Part shown: positions 36,026-47,210 of the stretch, piece after piece
Numbering within the stretch: position 1 is the first letter of the stretch
Layout: every line of letters begins with the position of its first letter
Origin: Bacillus massiliglaciei
GTDB taxonomy: Bacteria; Bacillota; Bacilli; Bacillales; DSM-1321
DNA: 64,000 bases
Reading direction: 5' to 3'
Assembly: GCF_900098925.1 (NCBI RefSeq)
Contig: NZ_LT622359.1
Location: 536,152-600,151, forward strand
Program-made: the position numbers and the translations under genes
The notes under the pieces: model-generated
Seen by the model: the letters and a program-made list of their open reading frames with translations, nothing else
Database searches by the model: none
Told to the model about the DNA's origin: nothing

Positions 36026-36961
36026 ATGGCGAAAGTCCGTATAAAAGATGTAATCGAGGCGTTGGATCTGGAGCTGGTAAGCGGAGAAGAAGGGGTTAAC
36101 CGGCCGATTGTCACCAGTGATCTGTCTCGCCCGGGTCTGGAAATTGCCGGATTCTTTGATTATTATCCTGCTGAACGGGTTCAGCTGCTTGGAATGACGG
36201 AATTATCCTTTTTTAATAAGCTGAATGCCGCTGACAGAAGGCAGCGGATGGAGGAATTGTGCCGGGATTTTACGCCGGGAATTATTGTCACAAGAGGTTT
36301 GGAAGTGCCAGCAGAGCTGCTTGAAGCTTCTGAGCGTGAATCTGTTCCGGTTATGAAATCAAATATGAAGACAACGCGGCTGTACAGCCGTTTGACGAAC
36401 TTTCTTGAAAGCCGGCTTGCCCAGACTACAGCTGTACATGGTGTATTAGTTGATATTTACGGGGTTGGCGTACTTATTACAGGAAAAAGCGGTGTCGGTA
36501 AAAGTGAAACGGCTTTGGAACTGGTAAAGCGCGGACATCGATTAGTTGCAGACGATGCAGTCGAGATTCGCCAGGAAGATCAAGATACTTTAGTTGGAAA
36601 GGCTCCGGAACTGATTGAGCATCTGCTGGAAATCCGCGGGCTGGGGATTATCAACGTGATGACTCTATTTGGGGCCGGTGCAGTGCGCAGTAATAAAAAA
36701 ATCTCCCTTGTGATCCATTTGGAACTATGGGAAAAAAACAAGCAATATGACCGGGTTGGTTTGGATGAAGAGAAAATGAAGATCATCGATACAGAACTGA
36801 CGAAAATGACAGTGCCGGTCCGTCCGGGACGAAATTTATCGGTCATTATTGAAGTGGCAGCCATGAATTTCCGTCTGAAGCGGATGGGTGTCAATGCAGC
36901 GGAGCAGTTCGCGAATCGGCTGAATCATGCGATCGCTGAAGGCGACCACGATGATTTGTAA
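36026..36961 (+). CDS. hprK: HPr kinase/phosphorylase
   Basis: A 311-residue bifunctional HprK/P that phosphorylates and dephosphorylates Ser46 of HPr and Crh, the input to CcpA catabolite control. His138 ([11 protein letters not shown]), the P-loop GKSGVGKSE (residues 153-161), [10 protein letters not shown] and the signature [20 protein letters not shown] are all present. AGGAGGT precedes ATG 36026. Its substrate Crh is encoded at 53.7 kb in this window. It heads hprK-lgt-yvoD-ppaX-yvoF. Confidence 0.98.
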   Translation: MAKVRIKDVIEALDLELVSGEEGVNRPIVTSDLSRPGLEIAGFFDYYPAERVQLLGMTELSFFNKLNAADRRQRMEELCRDFTPGIIVTRGLEVPAELLEASERESVPVMKSNMKTTRLYSRLTNFLESRLAQTTAVHGVLVDIYGVGVLITGKSGVGKSETALELVKRGHRLVADDAVEIRQEDQDTLVGKAPELIEHLLEIRGLGIINVMTLFGAGAVRSNKKISLVIHLELWEKNKQYDRVGLDEEKMKIIDTELTKMTVPVRPGRNLSVIIEVAAMNFRLKRMGVNAAEQFANRLNHAIAEGDHDDL

Positions 36962-37061
36962 GAAATCGCTATAAAAGCTGGATGATGCGCCGTATTGCGG
37001 TGAGAAGATTCAGCTTTGATGAAAATACTCTGTATGAAGAGCTAAGAAAAGAGGGAAAGAA

Positions 37062-37874
37062 ATGGAACAAGGACCGCAGCCGTTAAACCCGATTGCTATC
37101 CAGCTTGGGGCATTTGAAGTCCATTGGTACGGCCTCATCATTGGATTCGGTTTATTATTAGGACTTATTATTGCGTTAAGGGAATCGGAAAGAAGGGGAA
37201 TTTCGAAGGATACTTACATAGATCTTATATTGTTTGCAGTGCCTGCTGCAATCATCTGTGCCCGCATTTACTATGTAATCTTTCAATGGGAGTATTACTC
37301 TCAAAATCCCGGAGAAATCATTCAAATATGGAATGGCGGGATTGCAATCCATGGTGCACTGATTGGTTCGGTTTTGACCGCATACATATATGCAAAGGTG
37401 AAGAAAATTTCCTTTTGGAAACTGGCTGATATCACTGCGCCAAGCCTTTTGCTCGGGCAGGCGATCGGACGCTGGGGGAACTTTATGAACCAGGAAGCAT
37501 ACGGGGAAGAAGTTTCGCGGGCATTTTTAGAAAATATGCACCTGCCTGATTTTATAATTAATCAGATGTTCATCAACGGAGCCTACCATCACCCTACTTT
37601 TTTGTATGAATCGCTCTGGAATATTGCGGGCGTTATTATTCTTTTATGTTTAAGAAAAGTGAATTTGCGCAGGGGCGAGCTATTCTTGACATATGTAATC
37701 TGGTACTCCATCGGCCGTTATTATATAGAAGGAATGCGTACGGACAGCCTGATGCTGACAGAATCGCTCCGGATGGCCCAGGTCATCTCGATTACACTTA
37801 TTATTGTAGCGATTGCTCTTATTATTCTTCGAAGACTTCTGGGATTTGCCAATAAAAAATATTTGGACGAATAA
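37062..37874 (+). CDS. lgt: prolipoprotein diacylglyceryl transferase
   Basis: A 270-residue integral membrane enzyme with about seven helices that transfers diacylglycerol from phosphatidylglycerol to the lipobox cysteine of prolipoproteins such as CccB in this window. His97 (AIHGALIG) and the [12 protein letters not shown] motif are the conserved catalytic/substrate-binding block; [15 protein letters not shown] is the C-terminal signature. GAGGGAAAG precedes the ATG. It follows hprK by 100 bases in the same operon. Confidence 0.97.
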   Translation: MEQGPQPLNPIAIQLGAFEVHWYGLIIGFGLLLGLIIALRESERRGISKDTYIDLILFAVPAAIICARIYYVIFQWEYYSQNPGEIIQIWNGGIAIHGALIGSVLTAYIYAKVKKISFWKLADITAPSLLLGQAIGRWGNFMNQEAYGEEVSRAFLENMHLPDFIINQMFINGAYHHPTFLYESLWNIAGVIILLCLRKVNLRRGELFLTYVIWYSIGRYYIEGMRTDSLMLTESLRMAQVISITLIIVAIALIILRRLLGFANKKYLDE

Positions 37875-37905
37875 GCAGGAAAAAAGGGAGAGGGGAAGAC
37901 GGGTG

Positions 37906-38850
37906 ATGATTGAATCTGTTAAGAAGGGCCTGATAGCGGGGCTTCAGACAACCTGGACGTTGGGAAAAGTGATTTTTCCGGTTACATTAATCGTTTCAGT
38001 ACTCCAATACACCCCGGTACTGCCCTGGGTCATTGATTTGATTGCTCCGTTAATGGGGCTGATCGGGTTATCAGGGGACGCTGCCATCCCTCTTGTTTTG
38101 GGTAATTTTCTTAATTTGTATGCCGGGATTGCCGGGATTCTTTCTTTGGATTTAACAGTTAAAGAGGTTTTCATTCTTGCTGTTATGCTCTCTTTTTCTC
38201 ATAATTTGCTGATTGAGACAAGTGTGGCGATGAAGGTTGGCGTGAAGCTATGGGTCATACTTGCTGTCAGAATTGGTCTTGCTTTGACAGCTGCGGCTGC
38301 CATAAATTTTGCTTGGAGCGGCGGATCTGATATGGCTCAGTATGGCTTTATCAGCCCTGATACGGCTGAGATCCAAGGAGTGTGGGCGATTTTTCTTCAT
38401 GGCGTTATGAAGGCACTGCTCGGGATAGCACAGCTGGCTGCTATTGTCATTCCGTTAATGGCGATTATGCAGCTAATGAAGGATCTGAAATGGCTTGAAA
38501 AATTTTCACGGTTCTTGGCTCCTTTCATGAAGGTCCTCGGGATGAAACCGAATGCCTCACTTCCTTTTGTTACGGGACTGACCATTGGTCTCGCTTATGG
38601 AGCAGGTGTCATGATTCAAGCCGCAAAAGAAGAAAATGTCTCCAAAAAAGACATGACCCTCGCTTTTATATTTTTGGTGGCCTGCCATGCCGTGGTAGAG
38701 GATACATTGGTCTTTATTCCGTTGGGAATTCCGGTACTGCCCCTGCTGCTGATTAGGGTAATTACAGCGGTTCTGTTAACGATGGCAATCGGCCATTTAT
38801 GGAACAGATCGAACAGAATAGAAAGAAAGGAAGCAGTCTATGAACGATAA
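37906..38850 (+). CDS. yvoD: YvoD-like nucleoside recognition (Gate) domain membrane protein
   Basis: A 314-residue protein with about eight membrane segments and two Gate-type domains ([18 protein letters not shown] and [18 protein letters not shown], the HxLxET/HxxxEDT motif repeated in both halves). Such proteins resemble the spore maturation SpmA/B and nucleoside transporter families; the substrate is unknown to me. ATG 37906 fits GGGAAGACGGGTG; a longer upstream frame lies inside lgt. It overlaps ppaX by 11 bases, and the locus order equals that of B. subtilis. Confidence 0.9.
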   Translation: MIESVKKGLIAGLQTTWTLGKVIFPVTLIVSVLQYTPVLPWVIDLIAPLMGLIGLSGDAAIPLVLGNFLNLYAGIAGILSLDLTVKEVFILAVMLSFSHNLLIETSVAMKVGVKLWVILAVRIGLALTAAAAINFAWSGGSDMAQYGFISPDTAEIQGVWAIFLHGVMKALLGIAQLAAIVIPLMAIMQLMKDLKWLEKFSRFLAPFMKVLGMKPNASLPFVTGLTIGLAYGAGVMIQAAKEENVSKKDMTLAFIFLVACHAVVEDTLVFIPLGIPVLPLLLIRVITAVLLTMAIGHLWNRSNRIERKEAVYER

Positions 38851-39493
38851 CATTACAACTTTGCTATTTGATCTGGATGGAACGCTGATTAATACAAATG
38901 AATTGATCATCGCCTCTTTTACAGATACCCTCAACCATTATTATCCGGGGAAATATTCGAGGGAGGAGATTATCTTCTTTAACGGCCCGCCGCTTAAGGA
39001 GACATTCTCCTCCATCAACCCGGAGCTGGCTGATGAAATGATCGCCCATTACAGAAAGCATAACTGGGAAAATCATGATGCCTTGGTTACTCAGTTCGAG
39101 GGAGTATATGAGACACTGCAATCTTTAAAGCAGTCCGGTTATAAATTGGCCATTGTCACAACAAAGCTGAGAGATGTTGCTGAGAAAGGATTGGGGCTTG
39201 CTAACCTTGGACAGTTTTTTCAAGTGATCGTTTCAGGAGAAGATACAGAAAAGGCAAAACCAGATCCTGCTCCCTTACAGCTGGCACTTTCCAAGCTTGG
39301 TTCTTCTCCAGAAGAAGCCCTGATGATCGGTGATAATTTTCATGATATCCAGGCTGGGAAAAATGCTGGAACAAAGACTGCCGCTGTAGCCTGGTCATTA
39401 AAAGGGCGGGCCTTCCTTCAGGGATATGGACCGGACTTTATGCTTGAGAAAATGTCTGATTTGCTGGATATAGTGGAAAGGACACAGGCATGA
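38840..39493 (+). CDS. ppaX: pyrophosphatase PpaX (HAD family)
   Basis: A 217-residue HAD hydrolase. Motif I is [11 protein letters not shown] with the nucleophile Asp, motif II lies in LAIVTTK, and motif III/IV is KAKPDP ... MIGDNFHDI. PpaX hydrolyses the pyrophosphate released when HprK/P dephosphorylates P-Ser-HPr by phosphorolysis, so its place three genes after hprK makes functional sense. AAAGGAAG precedes the ATG. The stop overlaps yvoF by four bases. Confidence 0.96.
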   Translation: MNDNITTLLFDLDGTLINTNELIIASFTDTLNHYYPGKYSREEIIFFNGPPLKETFSSINPELADEMIAHYRKHNWENHDALVTQFEGVYETLQSLKQSGYKLAIVTTKLRDVAEKGLGLANLGQFFQVIVSGEDTEKAKPDPAPLQLALSKLGSSPEEALMIGDNFHDIQAGKNAGTKTAAVAWSLKGRAFLQGYGPDFMLEKMSDLLDIVERTQA

Positions 39494-40005
39494 GAAGAAC
39501 CGTCCGCTATCCAGTTAAGGGTGCCAACTCATTATGGCACGTCTATAAAACGGTCCCTTTTCTTAAGGTGGTTAAAAACTTTGCCGTCATCCAATTGGCT
39601 CGTTATACCCCTTTTTTAGGCATGAAGAATTGGCTGTACCGCCGATTTTTAAAAATGAAGATTGGCAGGCAAACCTCCTTTGCCCTCATGGTGATGCTGG
39701 ATGTGATGTTTCCTGAAAAAATTTCGGTCGGCAGAAATTCAGTGATTGGCTATAACACGACTATTCTTGCTCATGAATACTTAATCAGAGAATACCGATT
39801 GGGTGAGGTGTCGATAGGGGATGAAGTGATGATCGGAGCTAATACCACGATTCTTCCCGGTGTAATCATTGGTGATGGAGCCATTGTATCGGCAGGGACT
39901 CTTGTACATAAAGATGTGCCTGCCGGATCTTTTGTTGGGGGAAACCCTATGAAGGTGATTTATACAAAAGAAGAGATGGAACAAAGGGAGCGAAACAATA
40001 CATGA
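39490..40005 (+). CDS. yvoF: YvoF-like hexapeptide-repeat acyltransferase
   Basis: A 171-residue left-handed beta-helix acetyltransferase. Hexapeptide repeats include [68 protein letters not shown]. It belongs to the maltose/galactoside O-acetyltransferase group, with unknown acceptor. The start ATGA overlaps ppaX. It is the last gene of the hprK operon. Confidence 0.93.
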   Translation: MRRTVRYPVKGANSLWHVYKTVPFLKVVKNFAVIQLARYTPFLGMKNWLYRRFLKMKIGRQTSFALMVMLDVMFPEKISVGRNSVIGYNTTILAHEYLIREYRLGEVSIGDEVMIGANTTILPGVIIGDGAIVSAGTLVHKDVPAGSFVGGNPMKVIYTKEEMEQRERNNT

Positions 40006-40006
40006 T

Positions 40007-40042
40007 TGGAAGAGGGCTTGCTCAATGGGCATGCCCTTCTTA
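40007..40042 (+). terminator. possible terminator after yvoF
   Basis: GAAGAGGGC and GCCCTTCTT pair with a mismatch across a loop of about 14 bases. The T tract is poor, so confidence is limited. Confidence 0.45.
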
Positions 40043-40183
40043 TTTAGCCTCTTTAAAAAGATGGGATAATTCGCCTTTGATTTGTGAAAGCAAGGCTTCC
40101 ATTGATAAATTTTCTTCTTGTTTCACTCGTTCATAAACAGATTGTAGAAGCAGGAAAAAGTGCTGCTGTGCTTGTTTGTCCAT
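40040..40183 (-). CDS. 47-residue protein, unannotated small gene
   Basis: A short minus-strand frame with start ATG at 40183-40181 and stop TAA at 40040. It has a canonical AAGGAG ribosome site eight bases upstream. The product begins MDKQAQQHFFLLLQSVYERV, contains KQEENLSMEALLSQIKGELS and ends HLFKEAK. It is an amphipathic, charged, helical protein without cysteine or membrane segment. I do not recognise it. Codon use looks normal, and the frame fills the space between yvoF and the hisZ leader. Confidence 0.6.
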   Translation of the reverse strand: MDKQAQQHFFLLLQSVYERVKQEENLSMEALLSQIKGELSHLFKEAK

Positions 40184-40428
40184 CTTGAACACTCCTTAAT
40201 TGTTAGAATGGATGACTTTTTAAATACAGATCCATGTAATCATGATCAATATATGAATTTGTTGGCTGTGGTGTTACGAAAGCTTTTCAATGTTTAAGGT
40301 GAGGCGATTTTCATCTAAATTCTCACAAAATATATCACTTATTTTCAAAATGTTGCAAAAATAGTATGGTGAATTTTTAGAAAAGTAGGGATAATGAAAA
40401 AATAACAAGCTTAATAGGCCGCTTTTGC

Positions 40429-40457
40429 TTGACTGTTCTTCTGTACAGGAGTACACT
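40429..40457 (+). promoter_or_regulatory. candidate sigma-A promoter of the histidine operon
   Basis: TTGACT at 40429-40434 and TACACT at 40452-40457 are 17 bases apart. It would give a leader RNA of about 180 nucleotides before hisZ. Confidence 0.5.
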
Positions 40458-40485
40458 ACAAATAACTTCACCTTGGTAGTATATT

Positions 40486-40550
40486 AGCGAACTAAAGGAT
40501 TTTGGGTGCGCGAATGATAAATCGGCCCATCCCTTTAATATTTCTTCGCT
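40486..40550 (+). ncRNA. structured leader element upstream of hisZ
   Basis: Three nested complementary pairs are spaced as a single long hairpin: AGCGAA (40486-40491) with TTCGCT (40545-40550), TAAAGG (40493-40498) with CCTTTA (40532-40537), and TGGG (40503-40506) with CCCA (40526-40529). It lies 30 bases after the candidate promoter and 97 before the hisZ start. The T-box consensus sequence is not present, so this is not an obvious His T-box. Between this element and hisZ, TTATGTCGG occurs twice (40553-40561 and 40593-40601). Confidence 0.4.
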
Positions 40551-40647
40551 GATTATGTCGGACATCATATCATTTCTGATAAATAAGTAAATTTATGTCG
40601 GTCAATAGAAAAAGTCAGATTGAAATTTGGAAAAAGGATGTGCAGTT

Positions 40648-41832
40648 GTGACGAAGCCATTTATGTTTGAAAAACCGTTAGGCATGAGAGATACACTTCC
40701 GGTGCTTTTTGAAACGAAAGCATCCGTCCGAAATAAAATGCATGAAGTCATAAAAAGATGGGGCTACCAGTTTATTGAGACCCCTGCTTTAGAATATTAC
40801 GAAACGATCGGCGAGGCTTCTGCCATCTTGGATCAGCAGCTATTCAAATTATTGGACCAGCAGGGAAATACGCTTGTGCTTCGTCCAGATATGACTGCTC
40901 CCATTGCCCGTGTAGCAGCTTCCAAACTGCTTATGCAGAGAATTCCGCATCGGCTTGCTTATTCGGCAAATGTTTACCGCGCACAGCAGCGTGAAGGCGG
41001 ACGGCCGGCGGAATTTGAACAAATGGGTATTGAATGTATCGGCAATGGATCTATCAGTGCAGATGCGGAAATGATTGCTCTTTTGGCGGACGTGCTGAAA
41101 GCGGCAGGCCTGGAAGACTTTAAAATTTCGATAGGGCATATTGGCTTTTTACAAGAAATTTTCATCAGCATTCTTGGAAATGAAGAGCGGGCTGCTGTCC
41201 TCAGAAAGTTTTTATATGAAAAAAATTATGTAGGCTACCGTGAACATGTCAAATCGCTTCCGCTCTCTTCGATTGACAAGCAGCGTCTGATTGAGTTCAT
41301 TTCCCTCCGCGGCGGTGAAAAAGCGGTTGAACAGGCATTTGAACTGGTAGAGAACGGCCGGGGGGCACGTAAGCTGGAGGAATTGAAAGAGCTCGCGGCA
41401 CAGCTGAAGGAATTTGGGGTTGATACTCATGTAAGCTTCGATCTGACGCTTGTCAGCCATATGAGCTACTATACCGGGACGCTTTTTGAAGTGTATGCCG
41501 GTCAGGTCGGTTCTCCGATCGGCAATGGCGGCCGTTATGACAATCTGTTAGATAAATTCGGATGGGATGCACCTGCGACCGGTTTTGCTGTCAGGATGGA
41601 CAGGCTTGTAGAAGCATTAGGGGAGCCAAGGCAGCCGGAGGAAGCGGAATGTGTTTTGTTCAGCCCTCAGCGACGAAGAGAAGCTGTAGAGTTTGCGAGG
41701 TCTCAAAGAGTAAAAGGGAAATCGGTAACCATTCAGGATATTACTGCAGTGGATAATGTAGATATATTTACAAAAACGTTTGAAGAAGTTCATTTTTTTG
41801 TAGGGAATGGAGGGAAAGGAAAAGATGAATAA
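40648..41832 (+). CDS. hisZ: ATP phosphoribosyltransferase regulatory subunit HisZ
   Basis: A 394-residue HisRS-like protein without tRNA charging activity that pairs with the short form of HisG to make an active, histidine-sensitive enzyme. Class II synthetase-like motifs are visible: motif 2 [25 protein letters not shown], and [15 protein letters not shown] and [31 protein letters not shown] 40648 is chosen because AAAAAGGATG ends seven bases before it; upstream TTG 40627 lacks a site. It heads hisZGDBHAFI and overlaps hisG. Confidence 0.95.
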   Translation: MTKPFMFEKPLGMRDTLPVLFETKASVRNKMHEVIKRWGYQFIETPALEYYETIGEASAILDQQLFKLLDQQGNTLVLRPDMTAPIARVAASKLLMQRIPHRLAYSANVYRAQQREGGRPAEFEQMGIECIGNGSISADAEMIALLADVLKAAGLEDFKISIGHIGFLQEIFISILGNEERAAVLRKFLYEKNYVGYREHVKSLPLSSIDKQRLIEFISLRGGEKAVEQAFELVENGRGARKLEELKELAAQLKEFGVDTHVSFDLTLVSHMSYYTGTLFEVYAGQVGSPIGNGGRYDNLLDKFGWDAPATGFAVRMDRLVEALGEPRQPEEAECVLFSPQRRREAVEFARSQRVKGKSVTIQDITAVDNVDIFTKTFEEVHFFVGNGGKGKDE

Positions 41833-42457
41833 CAGCTTTTTAACGATTGCGATGCCTAAGGGCAGGATATTTGAAGAAGCGGCAGAGCTATTAAGGAAGG
41901 CTGGCTTTCGTCTTCCTCCCGAATTCGACGACTCCAGGAAATTAATCCTTGAAGTGGAAGAGGAAAATCTCCGTTTTATTTTAGCAAAGCCAATGGATGT
42001 TGTGACCTATGTGGAACATGGTGTTGCGGATATCGGCATTGCCGGGAAGGACGTTATGCTGGAAGAGGAAAGAGACGTTTATGAGCTGCTGGATTTAAAG
42101 ATCAGTGAATGCTACCTCGCTGTGGCCGGTTTGCCAGATACAAAGATCAGCGATGTCGCTCCGAAGGTTGCGAGCAAATATCCAAATGTGGCGTCCACCT
42201 ATTTCCGCGAACAGGGGGAACAAGTGGAAATTATCAAGTTAAACGGATCGATTGAGCTTGCTCCGCTGATTGGACTGGCTGAGAGAATTGTTGATATCGT
42301 TTCGACCGGACAGACGCTCAAGGAGAACGGCCTGATTGAATATGCCAAAATTGCTCCGGTAACTTCAAGGCTGGTAGCGAATCCAGTCAGCTATCGGATA
42401 AAAGAAAAAAGGATCTCAGAGATTGTGGACCGCTTAGCGGAAATTATTGAGCAATGA
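41825..42457 (+). CDS. hisG: ATP phosphoribosyltransferase, short form
   Basis: A 210-residue catalytic subunit for the first step of histidine synthesis, joining ATP and PRPP. It shows [16 protein letters not shown] at the N-terminus and the PRPP site [18 protein letters not shown]. It lacks the C-terminal regulatory domain of long HisG, which explains the need for HisZ. ATG 41825 follows GGAGGGAAAGG and overlaps the hisZ stop by eight bases; an in-frame ATG at 41807 has no ribosome site. Confidence 0.97.
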   Translation: MNNSFLTIAMPKGRIFEEAAELLRKAGFRLPPEFDDSRKLILEVEEENLRFILAKPMDVVTYVEHGVADIGIAGKDVMLEEERDVYELLDLKISECYLAVAGLPDTKISDVAPKVASKYPNVASTYFREQGEQVEIIKLNGSIELAPLIGLAERIVDIVSTGQTLKENGLIEYAKIAPVTSRLVANPVSYRIKEKRISEIVDRLAEIIEQ

Positions 42458-42476
42458 GCCAAGGTGGGATGAACAG

Positions 42477-43742
42477 ATGAAAATGGAACAATTTACAGAA
42501 GGCCTTTCTTTAAAACGCTCTGTTGATTCAGGTACAGCAGATCAAAGAAGAGCTGTTCAGGAAATTATAGAGGATGTCAAAAAGAACGGGGATACAGCCC
42601 TGAAGCGATATACGAAAAAGTTTGACGGAGTGCTTCTTGAATCGCTGCGGGTTTCTGAAGAGGAACTGGAGAAAGCGGCTTCTGATTTAACCAAAGACCA
42701 GTGGCAGGTCATTCAGGAAGCAGCTGATAATATTTGCTCATTTCATGAGAAGCAGCTGCGAAATTCCTGGATGACAACGGATGAAACAGGAACAATGCTT
42801 GGACAAAAGATTACGCCTTTGGATGCGGTCGGTGTCTATGTGCCTGGCGGAACAGCGGCCTATCCTTCTTCCGTGCTCATGAATGTCATGCCTGCCAAAG
42901 CTGCCGGCGTTAAGCGTATTGTCATGGTGTCGCCTCCTGGGAAAGACGGCAGTTTGAATCCTGCTGTGCTTGCGGCGGCCAAAATCGCCGGCGTAACGGA
43001 AATCTATAAAGCGGGCGGTGCCCAGGCGGTAGCGGCCCTGGCTTATGGAACGGAATCAATTCAAAAGGTGGACAAAATTGTCGGACCGGGCAACATTTTT
43101 GTGGCGTTAGCCAAACGTGAGGTATTTGGTGATGTAGCGATAGATATGATTGCCGGACCCAGTGAAATTGCCGTTCTTGCTGATGAAACAGCTAATCCGA
43201 AAGAGGTGGCGGCGGATCTTCTGTCCCAAGCAGAACATGACCCAAGGGCTTGCGCTGTACTGATTACTACTTCTCCAAAACTGGGGACTGAAACCGCAGC
43301 GGAAGTAGAAAAACAGCTGAACAGCCTGCCTCGGCGCGACATTGCAGCAGCCTCGATAAGAGATTACGGACGAATCGTTATTTGCGGCACAATGGAACAG
43401 GCCATTGGCGCTGTTAATGAACTGGCCCCTGAGCATTTGGAAATCATCACAGAAAATGCCCTGGAAAATATGGCAAGAATCAGACATGCTGGGGCTATTT
43501 TTATCGGCCGGTACAGTTCAGAACCAATTGGGGATTATTTTGCCGGTCCGAATCATGTATTGCCGACTAATGGAACAGCGAGATTTTCCAGTCCGCTGAA
43601 TGTGGATGACTTCCAGAAAAAGTCGAGCATTATTATGTACAGTGAAACCAAATTCAATCAGCATGCTGAAAAAATAGCCTCCTTTGCAAGGATGGAAGGA
43701 TTGGAAGCACATGCACGGGCTGTTGAGGCCCGCCGCTTATAA
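42477..43742 (+). CDS. hisD: histidinol dehydrogenase
   Basis: A 421-residue zinc enzyme performing the last two oxidations, L-histidinol to L-histidine with two NAD. Motifs are [18 protein letters not shown], the [35 protein letters not shown] block, LLSQAEHDP with the catalytic Glu/His pair, and the C-terminal [25 protein letters not shown] 42477 has AAGGTGGG upstream; an upstream in-frame TTG at 42447 lies inside hisG and lacks a ribosome site. Confidence 0.97.
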   Translation: MKMEQFTEGLSLKRSVDSGTADQRRAVQEIIEDVKKNGDTALKRYTKKFDGVLLESLRVSEEELEKAASDLTKDQWQVIQEAADNICSFHEKQLRNSWMTTDETGTMLGQKITPLDAVGVYVPGGTAAYPSSVLMNVMPAKAAGVKRIVMVSPPGKDGSLNPAVLAAAKIAGVTEIYKAGGAQAVAALAYGTESIQKVDKIVGPGNIFVALAKREVFGDVAIDMIAGPSEIAVLADETANPKEVAADLLSQAEHDPRACAVLITTSPKLGTETAAEVEKQLNSLPRRDIAAASIRDYGRIVICGTMEQAIGAVNELAPEHLEIITENALENMARIRHAGAIFIGRYSSEPIGDYFAGPNHVLPTNGTARFSSPLNVDDFQKKSSIIMYSETKFNQHAEKIASFARMEGLEAHARAVEARRL

Positions 43743-43769
43743 CAGACTTGTAATAAGGAGGATCAGGAA

Positions 43770-44357
43770 ATGGAACGTTCGGCAAGCATTGCAAGGAAAA
43801 CGAATGAGACAGATATTAAGCTCGAATTTGCGATAGATGGGGAAGGAAATTCTTCTATTGATACAGCGGTGCCATTTATGACACATATGCTGGATTTATT
43901 CACGAAACATGGGAAATTCGATATGATTGTCAGCGGAATGGGCGATGTTGAGGTGGATGACCATCATACAACGGAAGATATCGGAATTTGTCTTGGACAG
44001 GCTCTTCAGGAAGCGCTCGGAGATAAGCGGGGAATCAAACGCTATGGAAATGCCTTTGTCCCGATGGATGAAGCTTTGGCACAGGTTGTAATCGATCTGA
44101 GCAATCGTCCTCATCTGGAGTTCAGAGCCGATTTCCCTTCTCAAAAGGTAGGGACATTCGATACAGAACTGGTTCACGAATTTTTATGGAAGCTGGCACT
44201 TGAGGCCAGAATGAACTTGCATGTCATTGTGCATTACGGCCACAATACCCATCATATGATTGAAGCAATCTTCAAAGCACTGGGAAGGGCTCTCGATGAG
44301 GCAACGACAATTGACCCTCGCGTGAAAGGGATTCCGTCAACGAAAGGAATGTTATAA
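43770..44357 (+). CDS. hisB: imidazoleglycerol-phosphate dehydratase
   Basis: A 195-residue monofunctional HisB, converting imidazole glycerol phosphate to imidazole acetol phosphate. Metal-binding motifs [15 protein letters not shown] and [14 protein letters not shown] are both present, and [10 protein letters not shown] lies between them. There is no histidinol-phosphatase fusion; that activity must be encoded elsewhere (hisJ type). AAGGAGG precedes the ATG. hisH starts at the base after its stop. Confidence 0.97.
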   Translation: MERSASIARKTNETDIKLEFAIDGEGNSSIDTAVPFMTHMLDLFTKHGKFDMIVSGMGDVEVDDHHTTEDIGICLGQALQEALGDKRGIKRYGNAFVPMDEALAQVVIDLSNRPHLEFRADFPSQKVGTFDTELVHEFLWKLALEARMNLHVIVHYGHNTHHMIEAIFKALGRALDEATTIDPRVKGIPSTKGML

Positions 44358-44990
44358 ATGATCGGAATTGTCGATTACGGCATGGGGAACCTTTTTTCTG
44401 TAAGCAAAGGGCTGGAACGGCTTCAGGCGGATTCTTTTATTTCAGATGATCCGAATAAGCTTGCTGAGGCAGCAGGGATTATTCTGCCTGGTGTAGGCTC
44501 CTTCCGCGATGCGATGAGCCTTCTGGAGAAACAGAAACTGGATGTTTTTTTGAAAAAGTATGTGGCAGATGGCGGACTTTTATTAGGCATTTGCCTTGGC
44601 ATGCAGCTGCTGTTTGATGAAAGCGAGGAGAACGGACCGGCAAAGGGACTTTCACTCATTCCGGGAAAAGTGGTCCGTTTTTCAGGGACAGATTCCAATG
44701 GAGTCAATTATAAGGTGCCCCATATGGGCTGGAATCGCCTTGGGTTCAGCCAGCCGTCGCCTCTGCTGCAGAGCCTTGAGGAAGAGTATGTGTACTTCGT
44801 TCATTCCTATTATGCTGATGCAGATCCTTCCTATATTATTGCTTCTGCGGAATATGATATTTCCGTTCCGGCTGTCGTCGCAAAGGGCAATGTCTTTGGC
44901 ATGCAGTTCCATCCGGAAAAAAGCGGACAAATGGGGATGAACTTATTAAAAAATTATCTTTCATTAGTGGAAAAGAGGGAACAGACATGA
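44358..44990 (+). CDS. hisH: imidazole glycerol phosphate synthase, glutaminase subunit
   Basis: A 210-residue class I glutamine amidotransferase that makes ammonia for HisF. The nucleophile Cys is in [10 protein letters not shown], the His-Glu pair in MQFHPEKSG, and the oxyanion segment is [10 protein letters not shown]. It starts immediately after the hisB stop and overlaps hisA by four bases. Confidence 0.97.
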   Translation: MIGIVDYGMGNLFSVSKGLERLQADSFISDDPNKLAEAAGIILPGVGSFRDAMSLLEKQKLDVFLKKYVADGGLLLGICLGMQLLFDESEENGPAKGLSLIPGKVVRFSGTDSNGVNYKVPHMGWNRLGFSQPSPLLQSLEEEYVYFVHSYYADADPSYIIASAEYDISVPAVVAKGNVFGMQFHPEKSGQMGMNLLKNYLSLVEKREQT

Positions 44991-45721
44991 GCGCTTTTAC
45001 AATCTACCCGGCCATTGATATGAGGGGAGGCAAATGTGTCCGCCTTATTCAGGGTGATTATAACCAGGAAACCGTGTACGGCGATTCGCCCTTTGATATG
45101 GCCAAAGGCTTTAATGAACAAGGCGCTTCCTGGATCCATATGGTTGATCTGGACGGGGCCAAGGAAGGCAGCCGGATTAATGACTCCTACGTCATCAGGG
45201 CTGCGAAGGAACTCCAGGCGAAAATTCAAATTGGCGGAGGAATCCGTTCCGAAGCCGATATTGTGCACTACCTCGATAACGGCGTTGAACGGGTGATCCT
45301 GGGAAGTGCAGCAGTTTCCGATCCTGCCTTTACGAAAGAGATGATCAAAAAGTACGGCCGCCATATTGCCATTGGCATAGATGCGAAAGACGGACGGGTC
45401 GCTACTCATGGCTGGATAGAAACCTCTGAAACGCTGGCGGTTGATCTTGGCAAAGCTCTTGCGGATGCTGGTGCAGAGACATTCATTTTTACGGATATTG
45501 CAACAGATGGAATGCTGTCCGGCCCAAATGTGAAGGGAATTGTGGCGATGGCCCGTGCAACGGGTAAAAGAGTGATTGCCTCTGGCGGCATCAGTTCCCT
45601 GAAAGATTTAACGGCATTGAAAGAACATCAGGCGGACGGCATAGCAGGAGCCATCGTTGGCAAGGCCATTTATACTAACCGCTTTAGCGTTAAAGACGCA
45701 TTAGAGAAGGTGCGTGATTAA
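44987..45721 (+). CDS. hisA: phosphoribosylformimino-AICAR ribotide isomerase
   Basis: A 244-residue TIM-barrel isomerase (Amadori rearrangement of ProFAR to PRFAR). It shows [20 protein letters not shown] with the first catalytic Asp, [14 protein letters not shown], and [13 protein letters not shown] with the second Asp. It overlaps hisH by four bases and is followed at once by hisF, its structural relative. Confidence 0.97.
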   Translation: MSAFTIYPAIDMRGGKCVRLIQGDYNQETVYGDSPFDMAKGFNEQGASWIHMVDLDGAKEGSRINDSYVIRAAKELQAKIQIGGGIRSEADIVHYLDNGVERVILGSAAVSDPAFTKEMIKKYGRHIAIGIDAKDGRVATHGWIETSETLAVDLGKALADAGAETFIFTDIATDGMLSGPNVKGIVAMARATGKRVIASGGISSLKDLTALKEHQADGIAGAIVGKAIYTNRFSVKDALEKVRD

Positions 45722-46480
45722 ATGCTGACAAAACGGATTATTCCCTGCCTGGATGTGAAGGATGGACGTGTCGTAAAAGGAGTGCAATTCGTCTCATTAA
45801 GAGATGCAGGAGATCCTGTAGAATTGGCAGCTTTTTACGATCAAGAAGGGGCCGATGAGCTGGTATTCCTCGATATTTCCGCCTCCCATGAAGGCAGAGA
45901 AACGATGGTTGATGTCGTAAGATCAGTCGCCGGAAGCCTGGCCATCCCTTTTACCGTTGGCGGCGGGATCAATTCCCTTGCAGATATGAAGAAAATTTTG
46001 AGGGCGGGTGCAGATAAAGTTTCCCTGAATACAGCAGCTGTTGTCCGGCCGGACTTAATAAATGAGGGCTCTGATTATTTTGGGGCGCAATGCATTGTCG
46101 TAGCGATTGATGCCCGGTTTGAAGCAGAGCTTGGTTCCTGGAGAGTCTATACGCATGGCGGAAGGACGCCGACTCAATGGGAGGTTGTCGAATGGGCCAG
46201 GGAAGCGGTCAGCCGGGGAGCCGGTGAAATCCTGCTGACAAGCATGGATTGTGACGGAGAGAAAAAAGGATTCAACATTGAACTGACAAAAGCCGTATCG
46301 GAAGCGGTAAGTGTACCGGTCATTGCATCGGGGGGAGCAGGAAATGCTGAGCATTTCCAAGAGGCATTTGAGAAAGGGAAGGCAGATGCTGCCTTGGCAG
46401 CTTCAATCTTTCATTATAAAGAAACGTCCGTAAAAGAAGTCAAAGCGTTTCTTAAACAACAAGGAGTGGTTGTACGATGA
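45722..46480 (+). CDS. hisF: imidazole glycerol phosphate synthase, cyclase subunit
   Basis: A 252-residue TIM barrel, partner of HisH. Catalytic Asp11 is in [15 protein letters not shown] and the second Asp is in [15 protein letters not shown] (consensus TSMDxDGTKxGYD). [25 protein letters not shown] is the phosphate-binding strand. ATG 45722 abuts the hisA stop, and the stop overlaps hisI by four bases. Confidence 0.97.
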   Translation: MLTKRIIPCLDVKDGRVVKGVQFVSLRDAGDPVELAAFYDQEGADELVFLDISASHEGRETMVDVVRSVAGSLAIPFTVGGGINSLADMKKILRAGADKVSLNTAAVVRPDLINEGSDYFGAQCIVVAIDARFEAELGSWRVYTHGGRTPTQWEVVEWAREAVSRGAGEILLTSMDCDGEKKGFNIELTKAVSEAVSVPVIASGGAGNAEHFQEAFEKGKADAALAASIFHYKETSVKEVKAFLKQQGVVVR

Positions 46481-47121
46481 TAGAAACAATTCAATTTGAC
46501 GAAAAAGGATTAATCCCAGCCATTGTTCAGGATGCAGAAACTGGAGAAGTATTGACTCTGGCCTATATGAATAAAGAGTCATTAAACCGTTCCATTGCCG
46601 AAGGAGAAACCTGGTTCTTCAGCCGTTCCCGAAACGAGCTGTGGCATAAAGGGGAAACAAGCGGAAACACCCAAAAAATTACGGAAATGAAATATGACTG
46701 TGATCAGGATGCTCTTGTCGTAAAGGTAATTCCAAACGGACCTGCCTGCCATAACGGGACAACAAGCTGTTTCACAACGACATTGTTTGAAGGCGAGCAA
46801 GTGAAGCCGCACGAAAATGATACGGCGTTCTTATTTGAACTGGAAAAACTGATCGGTAAGCGGAAGGAAGAAATGCCGGAAGGATCATATACGACATACT
46901 TATTTGATAAGGGCGTCGATAAAATCTTGAAAAAAGTCGGGGAGGAAGCCGCCGAAGTCATTATTGCAGCGAAAAACCGCGACCCGCAAGAGCTTTCCAT
47001 GGAAAGCGCCGATTTACTATATCACCTGTTTGTCCTGCTGCAAGAGCAGGAACTTCCTTTCCAGGCAGTATTGGATGTCCTAAAAGAAAGGCACGGAATC
47101 AAAGAAGAACTGAAGAAGTAA
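46477..47121 (+). CDS. hisI: bifunctional phosphoribosyl-AMP cyclohydrolase/phosphoribosyl-ATP pyrophosphatase
   Basis: A 214-residue HisIE fusion. The cyclohydrolase half (residues about 1-110) carries [19 protein letters not shown], the metal-binding [10 protein letters not shown] and CHNGTTSCF. The pyrophosphatase half (about 120-210) carries [31 protein letters not shown] and [11 protein letters not shown]. It catalyses steps two and three and is the last gene of the operon. Confidence 0.97.
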   Translation: MIETIQFDEKGLIPAIVQDAETGEVLTLAYMNKESLNRSIAEGETWFFSRSRNELWHKGETSGNTQKITEMKYDCDQDALVVKVIPNGPACHNGTTSCFTTTLFEGEQVKPHENDTAFLFELEKLIGKRKEEMPEGSYTTYLFDKGVDKILKKVGEEAAEVIIAAKNRDPQELSMESADLLYHLFVLLQEQELPFQAVLDVLKERHGIKEELKK

Positions 47122-47155
47122 AGCTTGGCTTATTGAAACCAGGTGCTTATTCTTT
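47119..47155 (+). terminator. weak terminator-like hairpin after hisI
   Basis: AAGC-TTGG and CCAG-GTGCTT pair imperfectly around a ten-base loop, then ATTCTTTA. It is only a candidate. Confidence 0.3.
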
Positions 47156-47210
47156 ATGGGGCACAGATAAGTCTCAATGACATCCAGTAGTTACAAAGCG
47201 CATGAAAATC

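Noticed and set aside
40464-40647. His T-box riboswitch before hisZ
   Set aside because: The conserved T-box sequence and a terminator/antiterminator pair are not present, although a structured hairpin is.
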